A program made the translations under genes and the position numbers. From NCBI GenBank assembly GCA_015233565.1, contig JADFXM010000046.1, positions 1 to 57,758 of the forward strand: a stretch of DNA of 57,758 nucleotides, in the 5' to 3' direction. This DNA comes from Candidatus Rifleibacteriota bacterium. GTDB taxonomy: Bacteria; Muiribacteriota; Ozemobacteria; Ozemobacterales; Ozemobacteraceae. Below, one piece after another: positions 33,668 to 41,846 of this stretch (the stretch's first letter is position 1; each line of letters opens with the position of its first letter). The notes under the pieces are model-generated. The model had not been told where the DNA came from and did no database searches. It worked only from the letters and a program-made list of their open reading frames with translations.

Positions 33668-34783
33668 TCATTTATGAAGAATTTTTGAGTATAACTCTAA
33701 AAGTGCTTTTTTTTCAGTGTTCCAATTGAATTTGGTGATAATTGCTTTACGACCTCTTTTTCCCATTTCTTCGGCTTCTGAAGGATGTTCGAACACCCAT
33801 CTTAAAGCATTGGCGATTTCCGATGGATTTAGAGGATCGACCGTAATTCCACAGCCGATTTTATCAATAATCTCTTTCCAATAAGGAAAATTTGAAGCAA
33901 TGACTGGCAAGCCGGCCGCCATGTATTCAAAAAGCTTGTTGGGTTGAGATTCAATATGATTTTTGTTAGGATAAAACAAAACCAGGCCGCATCTGGCTTC
34001 AGCAAGAATTTTTGCTACCTCAGTTCTATTGAGTTGGCCTTTAAAATTAACTGTTGCAGAGTTAAGGCTGGTTTTGAGAGCAATCTCCAATTCTGGGGGT
34101 CGGAAACTCCCAACCAAAAACAACTTTCCATTTAACCCAGGAGGTAAAAGTGAAATCGAGGAAATCATTTCCCTAATGCAACGAACCTCGGAAATCCCGC
34201 CAACAAAAGCCGCTATGTTGGTACGTTCGGCAAACGGTTTTAACGAATATCCATCCATTTCATTGATTATGGGATAATTTTGCACCAATATGGCTTGTGG
34301 TGTTTTAAATAGAGAATGGATTTTGGGTGTTGCGGCTATAATTCCATCAAAAAAAAGAACAGCCAAATACTCGAAAAAAACGACAGACCATGCAAAAAGG
34401 GGCCGAGCAAAATGTGGTAGGTATCTACTTTCCATAATTATTGAGCGGTAATCTTCATGAACATCGTAAATTACTCGTTTTCCCAATAGTTTTAGAAATA
34501 GTGCTCCCGGAAGAAGTTCGGGGTCATGAAAATGATAAATTTCTGCTTTTGCCTGAATTGCTCGTTTCAGGACTTTTCCAACAGTAATGAGCATTCGTTG
34601 AACTCTTCCTTGAGGAATAGGGACCGTTAGGACCCTAACTTTTTTTTTCCAATGATTCTTAATACCTTTTCCAATCAATGTGACTTCGTAACCAGCTTCG
34701 ATTAGAGAACAGCATTGTTTCTCTAAAATTCGAGTGTCATCGGTCGAATGCACAGAAGTAAAATGACAAATTTTTATGGGCAT
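33668..34783 (-). CDS. GT4-family glycosyltransferase
   Basis: A 371-aa GT-B glycosyltransferase. Its N-terminus KICHFTSVHSTDDTRILEKQCCSL is the HxxDxRI-type start found in capsule and LPS GT4 proteins. YHFHDPELLPGALFLKLLGKRVIYDVHEDYRS is a well-known block of this subgroup. The donor site region reads PNKLFEYMAAGLPVIASNFPYWKEII near 280-305 with the paired acidic residues. It probably transfers a sugar to a lipid-linked intermediate in the cytoplasm. A gap of more than 210 bases with a promoter-like site separates it from LegB, so it is likely expressed on its own. No membrane segment is evident. Confidence 0.9.
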   Translation of the reverse strand: MPIKICHFTSVHSTDDTRILEKQCCSLIEAGYEVTLIGKGIKNHWKKKVRVLTVPIPQGRVQRMLITVGKVLKRAIQAKAEIYHFHDPELLPGALFLKLLGKRVIYDVHEDYRSIIMESRYLPHFARPLFAWSVVFFEYLAVLFFDGIIAATPKIHSLFKTPQAILVQNYPIINEMDGYSLKPFAERTNIAAFVGGISEVRCIREMISSISLLPPGLNGKLFLVGSFRPPELEIALKTSLNSATVNFKGQLNRTEVAKILAEARCGLVLFYPNKNHIESQPNKLFEYMAAGLPVIASNFPYWKEIIDKIGCGITVDPLNPSEIANALRWVFEHPSEAEEMGKRGRKAIITKFNWNTEKKALLELYSKILHK

Positions 34784-35536
34784 TTTTTTAGAAGAGAACC
34801 CAGATGCGGTTGCAATGGGAGCAATCGGGAATACTAATTAGTCTTTGAAAAAAGGAAGTCATGAAAATCTGAAAAGCATTTTGTTTCATAATAGACAAGC
34901 AAAGGGCCCAAAAAATGTTGAACGACTTGTTGCTAAGCTGGCCATGTTTTTCCCTCAACGTATTGTTCGAAAGAAAGAGTATCGATTAAAATAGGTTTTG
35001 TTCCAATAACTAATCTAAAGGATTAAAGTGAAAAATCCACAAAAAACAAAAATTAAAAAACAGTCAAATGGAGACCGACTACTCAATCTGAACTTTAAAG
35101 TATACCCAATTTAGATCTTTTTCAGAAATTTTTCAAATTTAGATTTCCCATAAATCAGAAGAAACATCGCTTCATTAGTTGCTAATCTTCAACCATCGGG
35201 AGTTCTGATAAGGATATTCCGGGAGTTTAGATTTTTTGAGATTAATCTAAATTTTCCCACATCACGGAATAACTCAAAGCAGTTTGGGAAAGATTGACTT
35301 TAATCTTATTTGTGGCGTATTTTAAATTTGTGCATTTTGATTCAATCTCAGAATAATATCTATTTATTTTTTTAAAGCGATTTACGCTTTTTTGGAAACT
35401 GGCATTAATAAACACGTTGCAAAGTTTTTGAATTTGCCAAATTGATGAAAACAGATTTCTGAAAAAGATCCTTGGTTTATTTTATAAAACCTTTATTTTG
35501 AGTTTGGGATGATTCAAATTTTAAAGGTATTACGCT
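34784..35536. other. long divergent intergenic region with a coding-like scrap
   Basis: About 750 bases separate the GT4 gene (minus) from the second flippase (plus). From 34842 to 34994 the plus strand is open for 50 codons ending at TAG, with a protein-like composition (GPKNVERLVAKLAMFFPQ), but no gene family is recognised. The rest is AT-rich with stops in all frames. A possible promoter for the flippase is listed separately. No RNA gene or repeat was seen. Confidence 0.4.
35294..35323 (+). promoter_or_regulatory. possible promoter for the second flippase operon
   Basis: TTGACT (35294-35299) and TATTTT (35318-35323) are 18 bases apart on the plus strand, about 210 bases ahead of the flippase start. 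The -10 is weak, so this is only a candidate. Confidence 0.3.
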
Positions 35537-36847
35537 TTGTTCCAATTTCGGAAACGTTTGCTGACATACTTTCTTGGTGGTTTAAAAGGAAAAGTTTTTT
35601 CGTTGATTTGGGGCTCGATTATAGCTCAAGGGTTAGGCTTTCTTTTTTCACCAATTATGACAAGGCTTTATTCTCCCATAGAATTGGGCGTTTTTTCACT
35701 ATTTTCTTCATTTTTTTCTTTAATTTCCGCTCCGGCGTCTGGACGTTATGAGTTTGCTGTTTTTCTTCCGCCAACCGAGGAAGAAGCAACAACAATCGCT
35801 CTCCTTTCTTTTTTCGTGCGATTGTTGTTTTCTTTTTTATTGATTATTCTTCAATTTACAGTCTTACCTAATTTTTTACACTATTGGAACCTGGATTGTA
35901 TAAGAAATTTTCTTTGGCTTCTTCCCCTATGCATTATGGTTGTTGGTATTTTTTCAATTCTAAGGAATTTGTCTCTGAGAAACCGGGAATACGAAGAAAT
36001 TGCAAAAACAAAAATCTGGCAAACACTTGGTTCTGAAGGTTTCAAATTGATTGGTCCAATTTGTTTTTCGGGTGGATCTTTTTGGTTAATTTTATCATTT
36101 ATTGTCGGACAAAGTGCTGGAATGATAAGCCTTTTAAGATTAAGGTTTAAAGAATTTAAAAATTCCCTTCAAAAGGGCACAATAGGAAATTTTTTTGTTT
36201 TGCTGAATAAATACAAACAATTTCCTATTTTTTCGGTCCCGGCTTCAATTTTAAATACTGCTGTCGCAAATATTCTTCCAATTTTTCTAAATGCATTTTA
36301 TGGTCCAGAAACTGTAGGCGAGTTTTCTCTTGCGTCCCTTTTTATTTCTGCGCCAACGATACTTTTAACGAACTCTGTTTCTTCTGTTTGGACGGGAGAA
36401 GCAAGTAGTTTTCTTCACAAGGATGCGGAAAAACTCACTTCGTTATTTTGGAAGATAACAAAAAAGCTAACTATTTTTAGCTTCTTTCTAATTCCGTTAG
36501 GTCTGCTTTCTCCTTGGATGGTTCCATTAATTTTTGGGAAGAAGTGGGCAAACGCTGGCTGGTTTGCATTTAGTCTTGTATATGTTACTATTGGATCATT
36601 TATTGTTTCTCCAACTTCAACAGTTGTTACTCTTGCAAAAAGGCAAGACATTGGTTTAGTTTTAGATATTTTTCGCGCGGGGGTTTCTTTTTTCTCGCTA
36701 TTTATTGTTTGGAGAAATAATGGTGATAAATTTCTGGCAATCTGGGCGTATTCCTTAAGCGGAGTTGGAGTTTACTTAATTTGGTTCGCTGTTTTCATTT
36801 TTTTGCTAAACGAGATAAAGAAAAATTCCAAAAAAATTACTCCCTAA
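35537..36847 (+). CDS. second Wzx-type flippase (MOP superfamily)
   Basis: A 436-aa membrane protein with about 12 hydrophobic segments. The N-terminal motif GSIIAQGLGFLFSPIMTRLYSPIELGVFSLFSSFF is the classic start of oligosaccharide flippases, followed by GRYEFAVFLP. The later ANILPIFLNAFYGPETVGEFSLA segment also matches. It should translocate a lipid-linked glycan. Because another flippase lies at 15830, the region may export two different glycans or be a merged locus. The start is uncertain: TTG 35537 gives MFQFRKRLL. No ATG lies in frame close upstream, and an overlapping frame from 35509 is not coding. The next gene, an ACP, follows after about 130 bases. Confidence 0.85.
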   Translation: MFQFRKRLLTYFLGGLKGKVFSLIWGSIIAQGLGFLFSPIMTRLYSPIELGVFSLFSSFFSLISAPASGRYEFAVFLPPTEEEATTIALLSFFVRLLFSFLLIILQFTVLPNFLHYWNLDCIRNFLWLLPLCIMVVGIFSILRNLSLRNREYEEIAKTKIWQTLGSEGFKLIGPICFSGGSFWLILSFIVGQSAGMISLLRLRFKEFKNSLQKGTIGNFFVLLNKYKQFPIFSVPASILNTAVANILPIFLNAFYGPETVGEFSLASLFISAPTILLTNSVSSVWTGEASSFLHKDAEKLTSLFWKITKKLTIFSFFLIPLGLLSPWMVPLIFGKKWANAGWFAFSLVYVTIGSFIVSPTSTVVTLAKRQDIGLVLDIFRAGVSFFSLFIVWRNNGDKFLAIWAYSLSGVGVYLIWFAVFIFLLNEIKKNSKKITP

Positions 36848-36977
36848 TTAGAACAAAATAAAGCAAATTCAAGGGATTCTTTATCAAAGGACCTGAAGTT
36901 TTTGAATTCAGCACCCATTAAAGGATTTCTTGAAAGTGTGAAGAAATCTGATATTTAATCAGTAGATGAGGAACAAA

Positions 36978-37241
36978 ATGAATAACGAAATAAAAGATTT
37001 TATTATTAGATATTTTAAAGGTAAAAAGCTGCCTAAGCTAAAAAACGAAACAGAAATCTTAGAGTATAAGTATTTAGAAAATGGACTTATTGATTCTATG
37101 GGCATTGTAGATCTTATAAATTCTATGGAGAATAGGTTTTCTATAGTGTTTTCAATTCAGAACATGCAGGACCCGGAGTTTGGAAAAGTAGGTGGGCTAA
37201 TTAGTATGGTTGAGAGGTTGAGGAATAAATTAAACGAGTAA
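36978..37241 (+). CDS. second acyl carrier protein
   Basis: An 87-aa ACP-like protein with the phosphopantetheine site ENGLIDSMGIVDLI. Ser40 is the predicted attachment residue, and helical segments surround it. The ATG at 36978 has GAGGA about seven bases upstream. An earlier ATG at 36966 overlaps that ribosome-binding site and is less likely. It differs clearly from the first ACP at 18077: it is longer and more basic, with the site GLIDSM rather than GWDSM. It precedes a methyltransferase and an AAC(3)-like acyltransferase, so a carrier role for a special acyl group is likely. It may be loaded by the ANL ligase at 41843 rather than by fatty acid synthase. That is inference. Confidence 0.85.
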   Translation: MNNEIKDFIIRYFKGKKLPKLKNETEILEYKYLENGLIDSMGIVDLINSMENRFSIVFSIQNMQDPEFGKVGGLISMVERLRNKLNE

Positions 37242-37254
37242 TATATTTCAAAAA

Positions 37255-38436
37255 ATGCAACTGCCATTGAAAATATTTAAAGACATTATTATACAGTTTA
37301 TGCCAAACGGCAGATTTCTTATTTATAACGTATTTACGAGAAATAATTTTCTTTGTGAAAACGATACAATTTTGCTCTGCCAGAAATTGACAGAACCTGA
37401 TGAATCTTCCAATAGCATCAGCGAATTTAAAAACAAGATTTTTAAAGTATGGGATTTAGAATATTTTAGCAATGAAAATGGTTTGTTGGCTGATCCAACA
37501 AGGGTCAAATGGAATTCTGAAGGAGACAAAAACCTTAAATCTTTGGATGTTGAAGGAGTTATTTCATTTTTGATTGAAAAAAATGTTTTGATAGGGGATA
37601 TTAAATTGTATGAAAGCCGTTTTGGTTTAAAAACCAACCCCCTGGATTCGAAACATTTTGGTAATTTTCATCAGCAACTGGGATATCTCCTTATGATTGA
37701 TCGGCGAATTGATCCTACTCAATGGTGGTTGGATCAGAAATTTACCGATGATCGCAATCATTTGCGTGAGAATCTCTATAAGTCGGTTCAAGGCAATTTC
37801 CTTAAAAAGTTTTTCCCCGAAAATATTAAAGCTGGAATGAAAATTATTGATATTGGGTGTGGTATTGGTTTTTACGCAAATAGAATGGCAGAAGAGGGAG
37901 CATCGGTAATAGGTATTGATCCATCAGAAAAATATATAGGGATTGCTCGTAATAATACATCCAATGTACAATATTATGTTAAACCTTTGGGGAAAGAAAG
38001 ATGTCTTGAATTTTTAGAAACTAACAGTATCGATGCGGTATTTATCAGTGATTCATTGCTCTTTTATTTCGTTCCTTTTTCCCTTAAAGATAAACCAGAC
38101 ATTAAATTGCTTTTAGAAGAGATAAGCCGTATCTTAAAACCCTCTGGCAGATTCTGGAGTATTGAGCCTCATTATACTTTTTGGTTATCTCCATGGTTTG
38201 GGGAAAATGAAAGACCCTTTACCATTTTGACAGAATATAAAAATCGAAAATTTCTTGTTACACCTACTATTTCAGATTTCGTAAGCACAATTACCGCGAA
38301 TAAATTTGTTTTATCCATTTTCAAAGAGATTTATGCGGATGGAATGGAAAATGGAATCGGGGACAAAAAAGGCATCAATTATGCTTCACAATTTCCTTTG
38401 TGGCACTTTTTTGAATTCCTACCTCAAAAAGAATAA
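37255..38436 (+). CDS. SAM methyltransferase with N-terminal extension
   Basis: A 393-aa protein. Residues 190-330 carry a class I SAM fold: MKIIDIGCGIGFYANRMAEEG is motif I, VIGIDPSEKYIGIA holds the acidic residue of strand 2, and IDAVFISDSLLFYF is motif IV. ISRILKPSGRFWSIEPHY follows. The first 180 residues are unusual. A short part (FLIYNVFTRNNFLCENDTILLCQKL) looks like a small winged-helix or PqqD-like fold, after which a helical linker runs to the SAM domain. The start is 14 bases behind the ACP stop, so the two are co-transcribed. A substrate held on the ACP is possible but unproven; a sugar is the other option. Confidence 0.75.
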   Translation: MQLPLKIFKDIIIQFMPNGRFLIYNVFTRNNFLCENDTILLCQKLTEPDESSNSISEFKNKIFKVWDLEYFSNENGLLADPTRVKWNSEGDKNLKSLDVEGVISFLIEKNVLIGDIKLYESRFGLKTNPLDSKHFGNFHQQLGYLLMIDRRIDPTQWWLDQKFTDDRNHLRENLYKSVQGNFLKKFFPENIKAGMKIIDIGCGIGFYANRMAEEGASVIGIDPSEKYIGIARNNTSNVQYYVKPLGKERCLEFLETNSIDAVFISDSLLFYFVPFSLKDKPDIKLLLEEISRILKPSGRFWSIEPHYTFWLSPWFGENERPFTILTEYKNRKFLVTPTISDFVSTITANKFVLSIFKEIYADGMENGIGDKKGINYASQFPLWHFFEFLPQKE

Positions 38437-38680
38437 TTTTTTTTTTAGAATTGCACTTTTGAAGCGATTATATTGAATAATCTGTCCGGTGAGCGGAAAA
38501 TCTAGGAGATATGTATTTGAAAAGCTGCTTGCAGCCTTTTATTAATAGAACCAGGAAAATGCAACAAAATGAAGTGGTAGAGTAATTGTGGTCATTAAGT
38601 AAAAATATAATAAAATGTAATAATGAGAGCTAAAAAAGAAATTTTAAATCGGTCTGGTGTGAATTGGATATTTAGTAATT

Positions 38681-39649
38681 ATGGATGAGATTTTTCGCTC
38701 AATCAAAAGAACTGGTGGTGCTTTTGCACTTCAGTTAGTTCCTGATTTGGTAAAGTTTATCTTGAAATTTAAAAATAGGATTATTCAACCTTATGTTCGT
38801 AAGAGATACTCAATGCAACGAGAAAAGGCATTAAAGAAATATGGCCAGTTCGGGAAAACAGAGCTTCATGAGTTATTTAGAAATATAGGATTGAATAATG
38901 CATCAACACTTTTTGTGATGTCTTCATGGGATTCAATGCATACTTTTTCTGGAAATCCTTATGATGTGATTGATGTGTTATTAAATGTCATCGGCTCTAA
39001 ATCCACATTATGTATGACTGCTTTCCCACCTCTTAAAATTTCTAAAAATTTTGAGGTCTTTGATGTTCGACATGATCCATCAAAAACAGGTCTTATAACA
39101 GAATATTTTCGTAGAATAGATGGAGTCATACGAAGTAGGCAGCTTCGATCTGTTTGTGCATTTGGACCAGAGGCTCGTTTCCTTACCGAAAGTCATCATT
39201 TGTCACCATTTACCTGCGGGGTTAAATCCCCTTATTGGCTTTTAAGGGAAATCGATAGTTATTTTTTATTATTAGGATTGTTCCCTTCTACTTATGTTCT
39301 CAATTTACACTGTGTTGAAGATGTTCTTTGCGATGACTTTCCTATATGCGTTTATCCACCTGAGCCAAATCAAATTACGGTAATTGATTACGATGGTAGG
39401 CCTTTAAATGTTAAGGCATATCGTTTACTTAGCCATATGGATTTTAAAATGAAATCTGTTGCACCAATTATGTCTCAATACTTTGAGGACCTGTTTTTAA
39501 TAAAAGGAATCTATAAAGGAATTCCGTATTCTTTAGTAAAGATTAAACCCTGGACAGATCGGGTGATACAATTAGCTAGAAAAGATATACATGCCTTTGG
39601 GAATAAATTCCCTGAACCTGAAGAAACAATAAAGCTAATTACCCAATAA
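38681..39649 (+). CDS. AAC(3)-like N-acyltransferase
   Basis: A 322-aa protein resembling the antibiotic N-acetyltransferase AAC(3) family. The core includes LFVMSSWDSMHTFSGNPYDVIDVLL, STLCMTAFPPL, VRHDPSKTGLITEYFRRIDGVIRS and FGPEARFLTESHHLSPFTCGVKSPYW. These parallel the family's SSxxxxG, AFPxF, PSxMG..E.FRxxPG.xRS and GP.A..L...H blocks. Canonical enzymes acetylate the 3-amino group of aminoglycosides with acetyl-CoA. Glycan-locus members acylate amino sugars. Here it follows an ACP and an upstream methyltransferase and precedes an activating ligase, so an ACP-bound acyl donor is plausible. The N-terminal 60 residues are basic. Its start has no strong ribosome-binding site; an AT-rich gap of about 245 bases lies before it. 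Confidence 0.75.
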   Translation: MDEIFRSIKRTGGAFALQLVPDLVKFILKFKNRIIQPYVRKRYSMQREKALKKYGQFGKTELHELFRNIGLNNASTLFVMSSWDSMHTFSGNPYDVIDVLLNVIGSKSTLCMTAFPPLKISKNFEVFDVRHDPSKTGLITEYFRRIDGVIRSRQLRSVCAFGPEARFLTESHHLSPFTCGVKSPYWLLREIDSYFLLLGLFPSTYVLNLHCVEDVLCDDFPICVYPPEPNQITVIDYDGRPLNVKAYRLLSHMDFKMKSVAPIMSQYFEDLFLIKGIYKGIPYSLVKIKPWTDRVIQLARKDIHAFGNKFPEPEETIKLITQ

Positions 39650-39701
39650 TTTTTCTTTTTCCTTAAAAGGTTTATTTGGGAAGAGTTGTTTAGGAGAAAA
39701 T

Positions 39702-40847
39702 ATGCCCTTAATGTCAAAAGTTGCATCATCGATAAGTGAGGCAATGTCCATAAAGTTTAATAATATAGTCTATGAATTAAAAAGACAGGGCAAAAAGGTG
39801 ATAACTTTAAGTCTTGGTGAAGCATTTTTCGATATCCCCCTTTTTCCGATGAACGATTTACCTTATCCGGATATTTACCACTATTCTCATTCCCGAGGCC
39901 TTCCGGAATTAAGAGAAAAATTATCTGAGTATTTCCACAAACAATTTGAGGTGGATTTCGATCCAACTAAAGAAATACTTGTCACTGCAGGCTCTAAAAT
40001 TGCAATTCATATGGCTTTTATGGGAATGCTGGACCCTGGGGACGAGGTTTTGATTCATGAACCGGCTTGGGTCAGCTACTCTGAACAGATTAAATTGTGT
40101 TATGGGAAACCTCTCGGAGTCCCTTATTTTGAAACTGTTTTTGAATTTGAAAAATATATTTCAAATAGAACCAAAGCCATAGTGATAAACAATCCACACA
40201 ACCCTACGGGAAAAGTATATTCAATTGATGAATTAAATAAGATTCTGGAATTAGGTAAAAAGTATAACCTTTGGTTATTGAGTGATGAGGCATACAGTGA
40301 TTTTTTGATTGACAATTCATTTGTGTCACTTGGAGCTTTGGAGAAACCCTTTTCGCGAGTTGTGATTTTTAATTCTATTTCAAAAAACTACGGGATCTCT
40401 GGTTGGAGATTGGGATATATTATCGGAAATAGTGATTTTATAAACACTGTATCAAAGGTAAATCAACATTTGATTACCTGCCCTGCTACAATTTTAGAAT
40501 ATTACGTTTCGAAGCATTTTTACCGAATTTTAGAAATTACTTTTCCACAAATTCAAAATTTATTAAAAGCCCGAAAACAAATCGGAAGTTTTATGGAGTC
40601 AATTGGTCTGAAATTTTTGCCTGGTGAAGCAACTTTTTATTTTTTTGTAGCGATTATTCCTTCCAAGCTTACTTCAGAAGAATTTTGTGAAAGACTCCTC
40701 CGGGAAGAATATGTTTCTGTGGTCCCAGGAATTGGCTATGGTGCTTCCTGTGATAAATTTGTCCGCGTTTCATTTGGCACAGAATCTATGGATGATATCG
40801 AATTTGCTTTGAAGAAGGTAAAAGAACTGATTCGTGCCACTTCCTGA
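39702..40847 (+). CDS. class I/II PLP-dependent aminotransferase
   Basis: A 381-aa fold-type I aminotransferase of the aspartate-aminotransferase superfamily. SLGEAFFDIP stands at the substrate-binding N-terminus, HYSHSRGLPELREKLSEYF and LVTAGSKIAIHMAFMGMLDPGDEVLIHEPAWVSY are the cofactor-binding region, VINNPHNPTGKVYS has the conserved Asn-Pro-x-Asn-Pro-Thr-Gly type motif, and FNSISKNYGISGWRLGYIIG holds the Schiff-base Lys. FVRVSFGTE carries the carboxylate-binding Arg. The family acts on amino acids, not nucleotide sugars, so a 2-oxo or amino acid substrate is expected. That is unusual in a glycan locus. It is 12 bases ahead of the M29-like gene and in one run with the ANL ligase. Confidence 0.9.
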   Translation: MPLMSKVASSISEAMSIKFNNIVYELKRQGKKVITLSLGEAFFDIPLFPMNDLPYPDIYHYSHSRGLPELREKLSEYFHKQFEVDFDPTKEILVTAGSKIAIHMAFMGMLDPGDEVLIHEPAWVSYSEQIKLCYGKPLGVPYFETVFEFEKYISNRTKAIVINNPHNPTGKVYSIDELNKILELGKKYNLWLLSDEAYSDFLIDNSFVSLGALEKPFSRVVIFNSISKNYGISGWRLGYIIGNSDFINTVSKVNQHLITCPATILEYYVSKHFYRILEITFPQIQNLLKARKQIGSFMESIGLKFLPGEATFYFFVAIIPSKLTSEEFCERLLREEYVSVVPGIGYGASCDKFVRVSFGTESMDDIEFALKKVKELIRATS

Positions 40848-40859
40848 AAAAGGATTATT

Positions 40860-41846
40860 ATGGAATTTACCAAATATGAACTTGAAGGTCTTAAGATACT
40901 TGCTGAAAATTGTGCATTTGCAAAAAAAGGGGAACGCGCATTAATTTTGTTTGACCAGTGGACAACAGATATCGCTTCTGGATTAAAGGATGTTTTGCAG
41001 GAATTGGGTGTTTTGGTGAAATGTGAATTGATTGAAAATCAATTTATTCATGGTCAGGAACCGTCAGAAAGAATAAGGCAGAAGATGCTTGCCGTGGAAA
41101 TTATTTTTTGTTTTACCAAGTTTTCTCTTGCTCATACTGAAGCCAGAAGATCGGCAACTGAAAATTCAGCGAGGTTTATGAGTCTGCCGATGTACAACCG
41201 CAAAATTCTTCAAAGTCGTGCATTAAGGGCTGATTTTAAATTGTTGGCAAATGACGGTTTTCGGGTTGCGGAAATGTTGAACAAAGGCGAAAAAGTTGAA
41301 ATCACCTCTTCAGATGGGACAAATCTAAAATTTTCTATCTCAGAAAGACGTGCTAATACAGCACCGGGTTTTTGCCATTTACCTGGAGAACTTGCTTCTC
41401 CTCCCGACTCAGAAACTAATATTGCGATTGTTGAAGACAGTACCGAGGGAATTTTTTTGGTGAATGGAAGTATTCCCCATCCCGAAATTGGACTGATTCA
41501 CGAACCGATTACTTTGTATTTTCACGAAGGGAAGATTTATAAAATCGAAGGAAATCATTTGGCGAAGCGCTTGGAAAATATTTTTGAAAAAGCGGGTTCA
41601 GAAAATGCCAGAATAGCAGGAGAGTTTGGTGTTGGATTAAATCCTTTTGCCTCACTTTCAGGAGATATGCTCGAAGATGAGGGGGTCCGAGGGACGGTTC
41701 ACATTGGAGTTGGCTCAAATGCAACAATTGGTGGCTTAAATAAAATTAACTTTCATTTGGATCATGTAACTTCAAGGGTTGATGTGAAAATCGATAAAAT
41801 ATTTTTGATGAAGCAAGGAAATTTATTTTTAGAGGAACCTCAATGA
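40860..41846 (+). CDS. M29 aminopeptidase/leucyl aminopeptidase-like protein
   Basis: A 328-aa protein of the M29 (thermophilic aminopeptidase) fold. Diagnostic C-terminal blocks are IAGEFGVGLNPFASLSGDMLEDEGVRGTVHIGVGSNATIGGLNKINFHLDHV. The Glu, the His of TVHIGVG and the His-x-Asp of FHLDHV correspond to the dinuclear metal ligands. The family also includes 2,5-dihydroxypyridine dioxygenase, so the reaction is not necessarily proteolytic. Together with the adjacent aminotransferase and ANL ligase it suggests handling of amino-acid-like or acyl-amide intermediates. Its stop overlaps the next start by four bases (ATGA). A trimming or hydrolysis step is the simplest inference. Confidence 0.75.
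   Translation: MEFTKYELEGLKILAENCAFAKKGERALILFDQWTTDIASGLKDVLQELGVLVKCELIENQFIHGQEPSERIRQKMLAVEIIFCFTKFSLAHTEARRSATENSARFMSLPMYNRKILQSRALRADFKLLANDGFRVAEMLNKGEKVEITSSDGTNLKFSISERRANTAPGFCHLPGELASPPDSETNIAIVEDSTEGIFLVNGSIPHPEIGLIHEPITLYFHEGKIYKIEGNHLAKRLENIFEKAGSENARIAGEFGVGLNPFASLSGDMLEDEGVRGTVHIGVGSNATIGGLNKINFHLDHVTSRVDVKIDKIFLMKQGNLFLEEPQ

Noticed and set aside
35509..35751. An ATG-started frame overlapping the second flippase start
   Set aside because: The flippase frame shows the conserved Wzx N-terminus and this one does not; it stops early.
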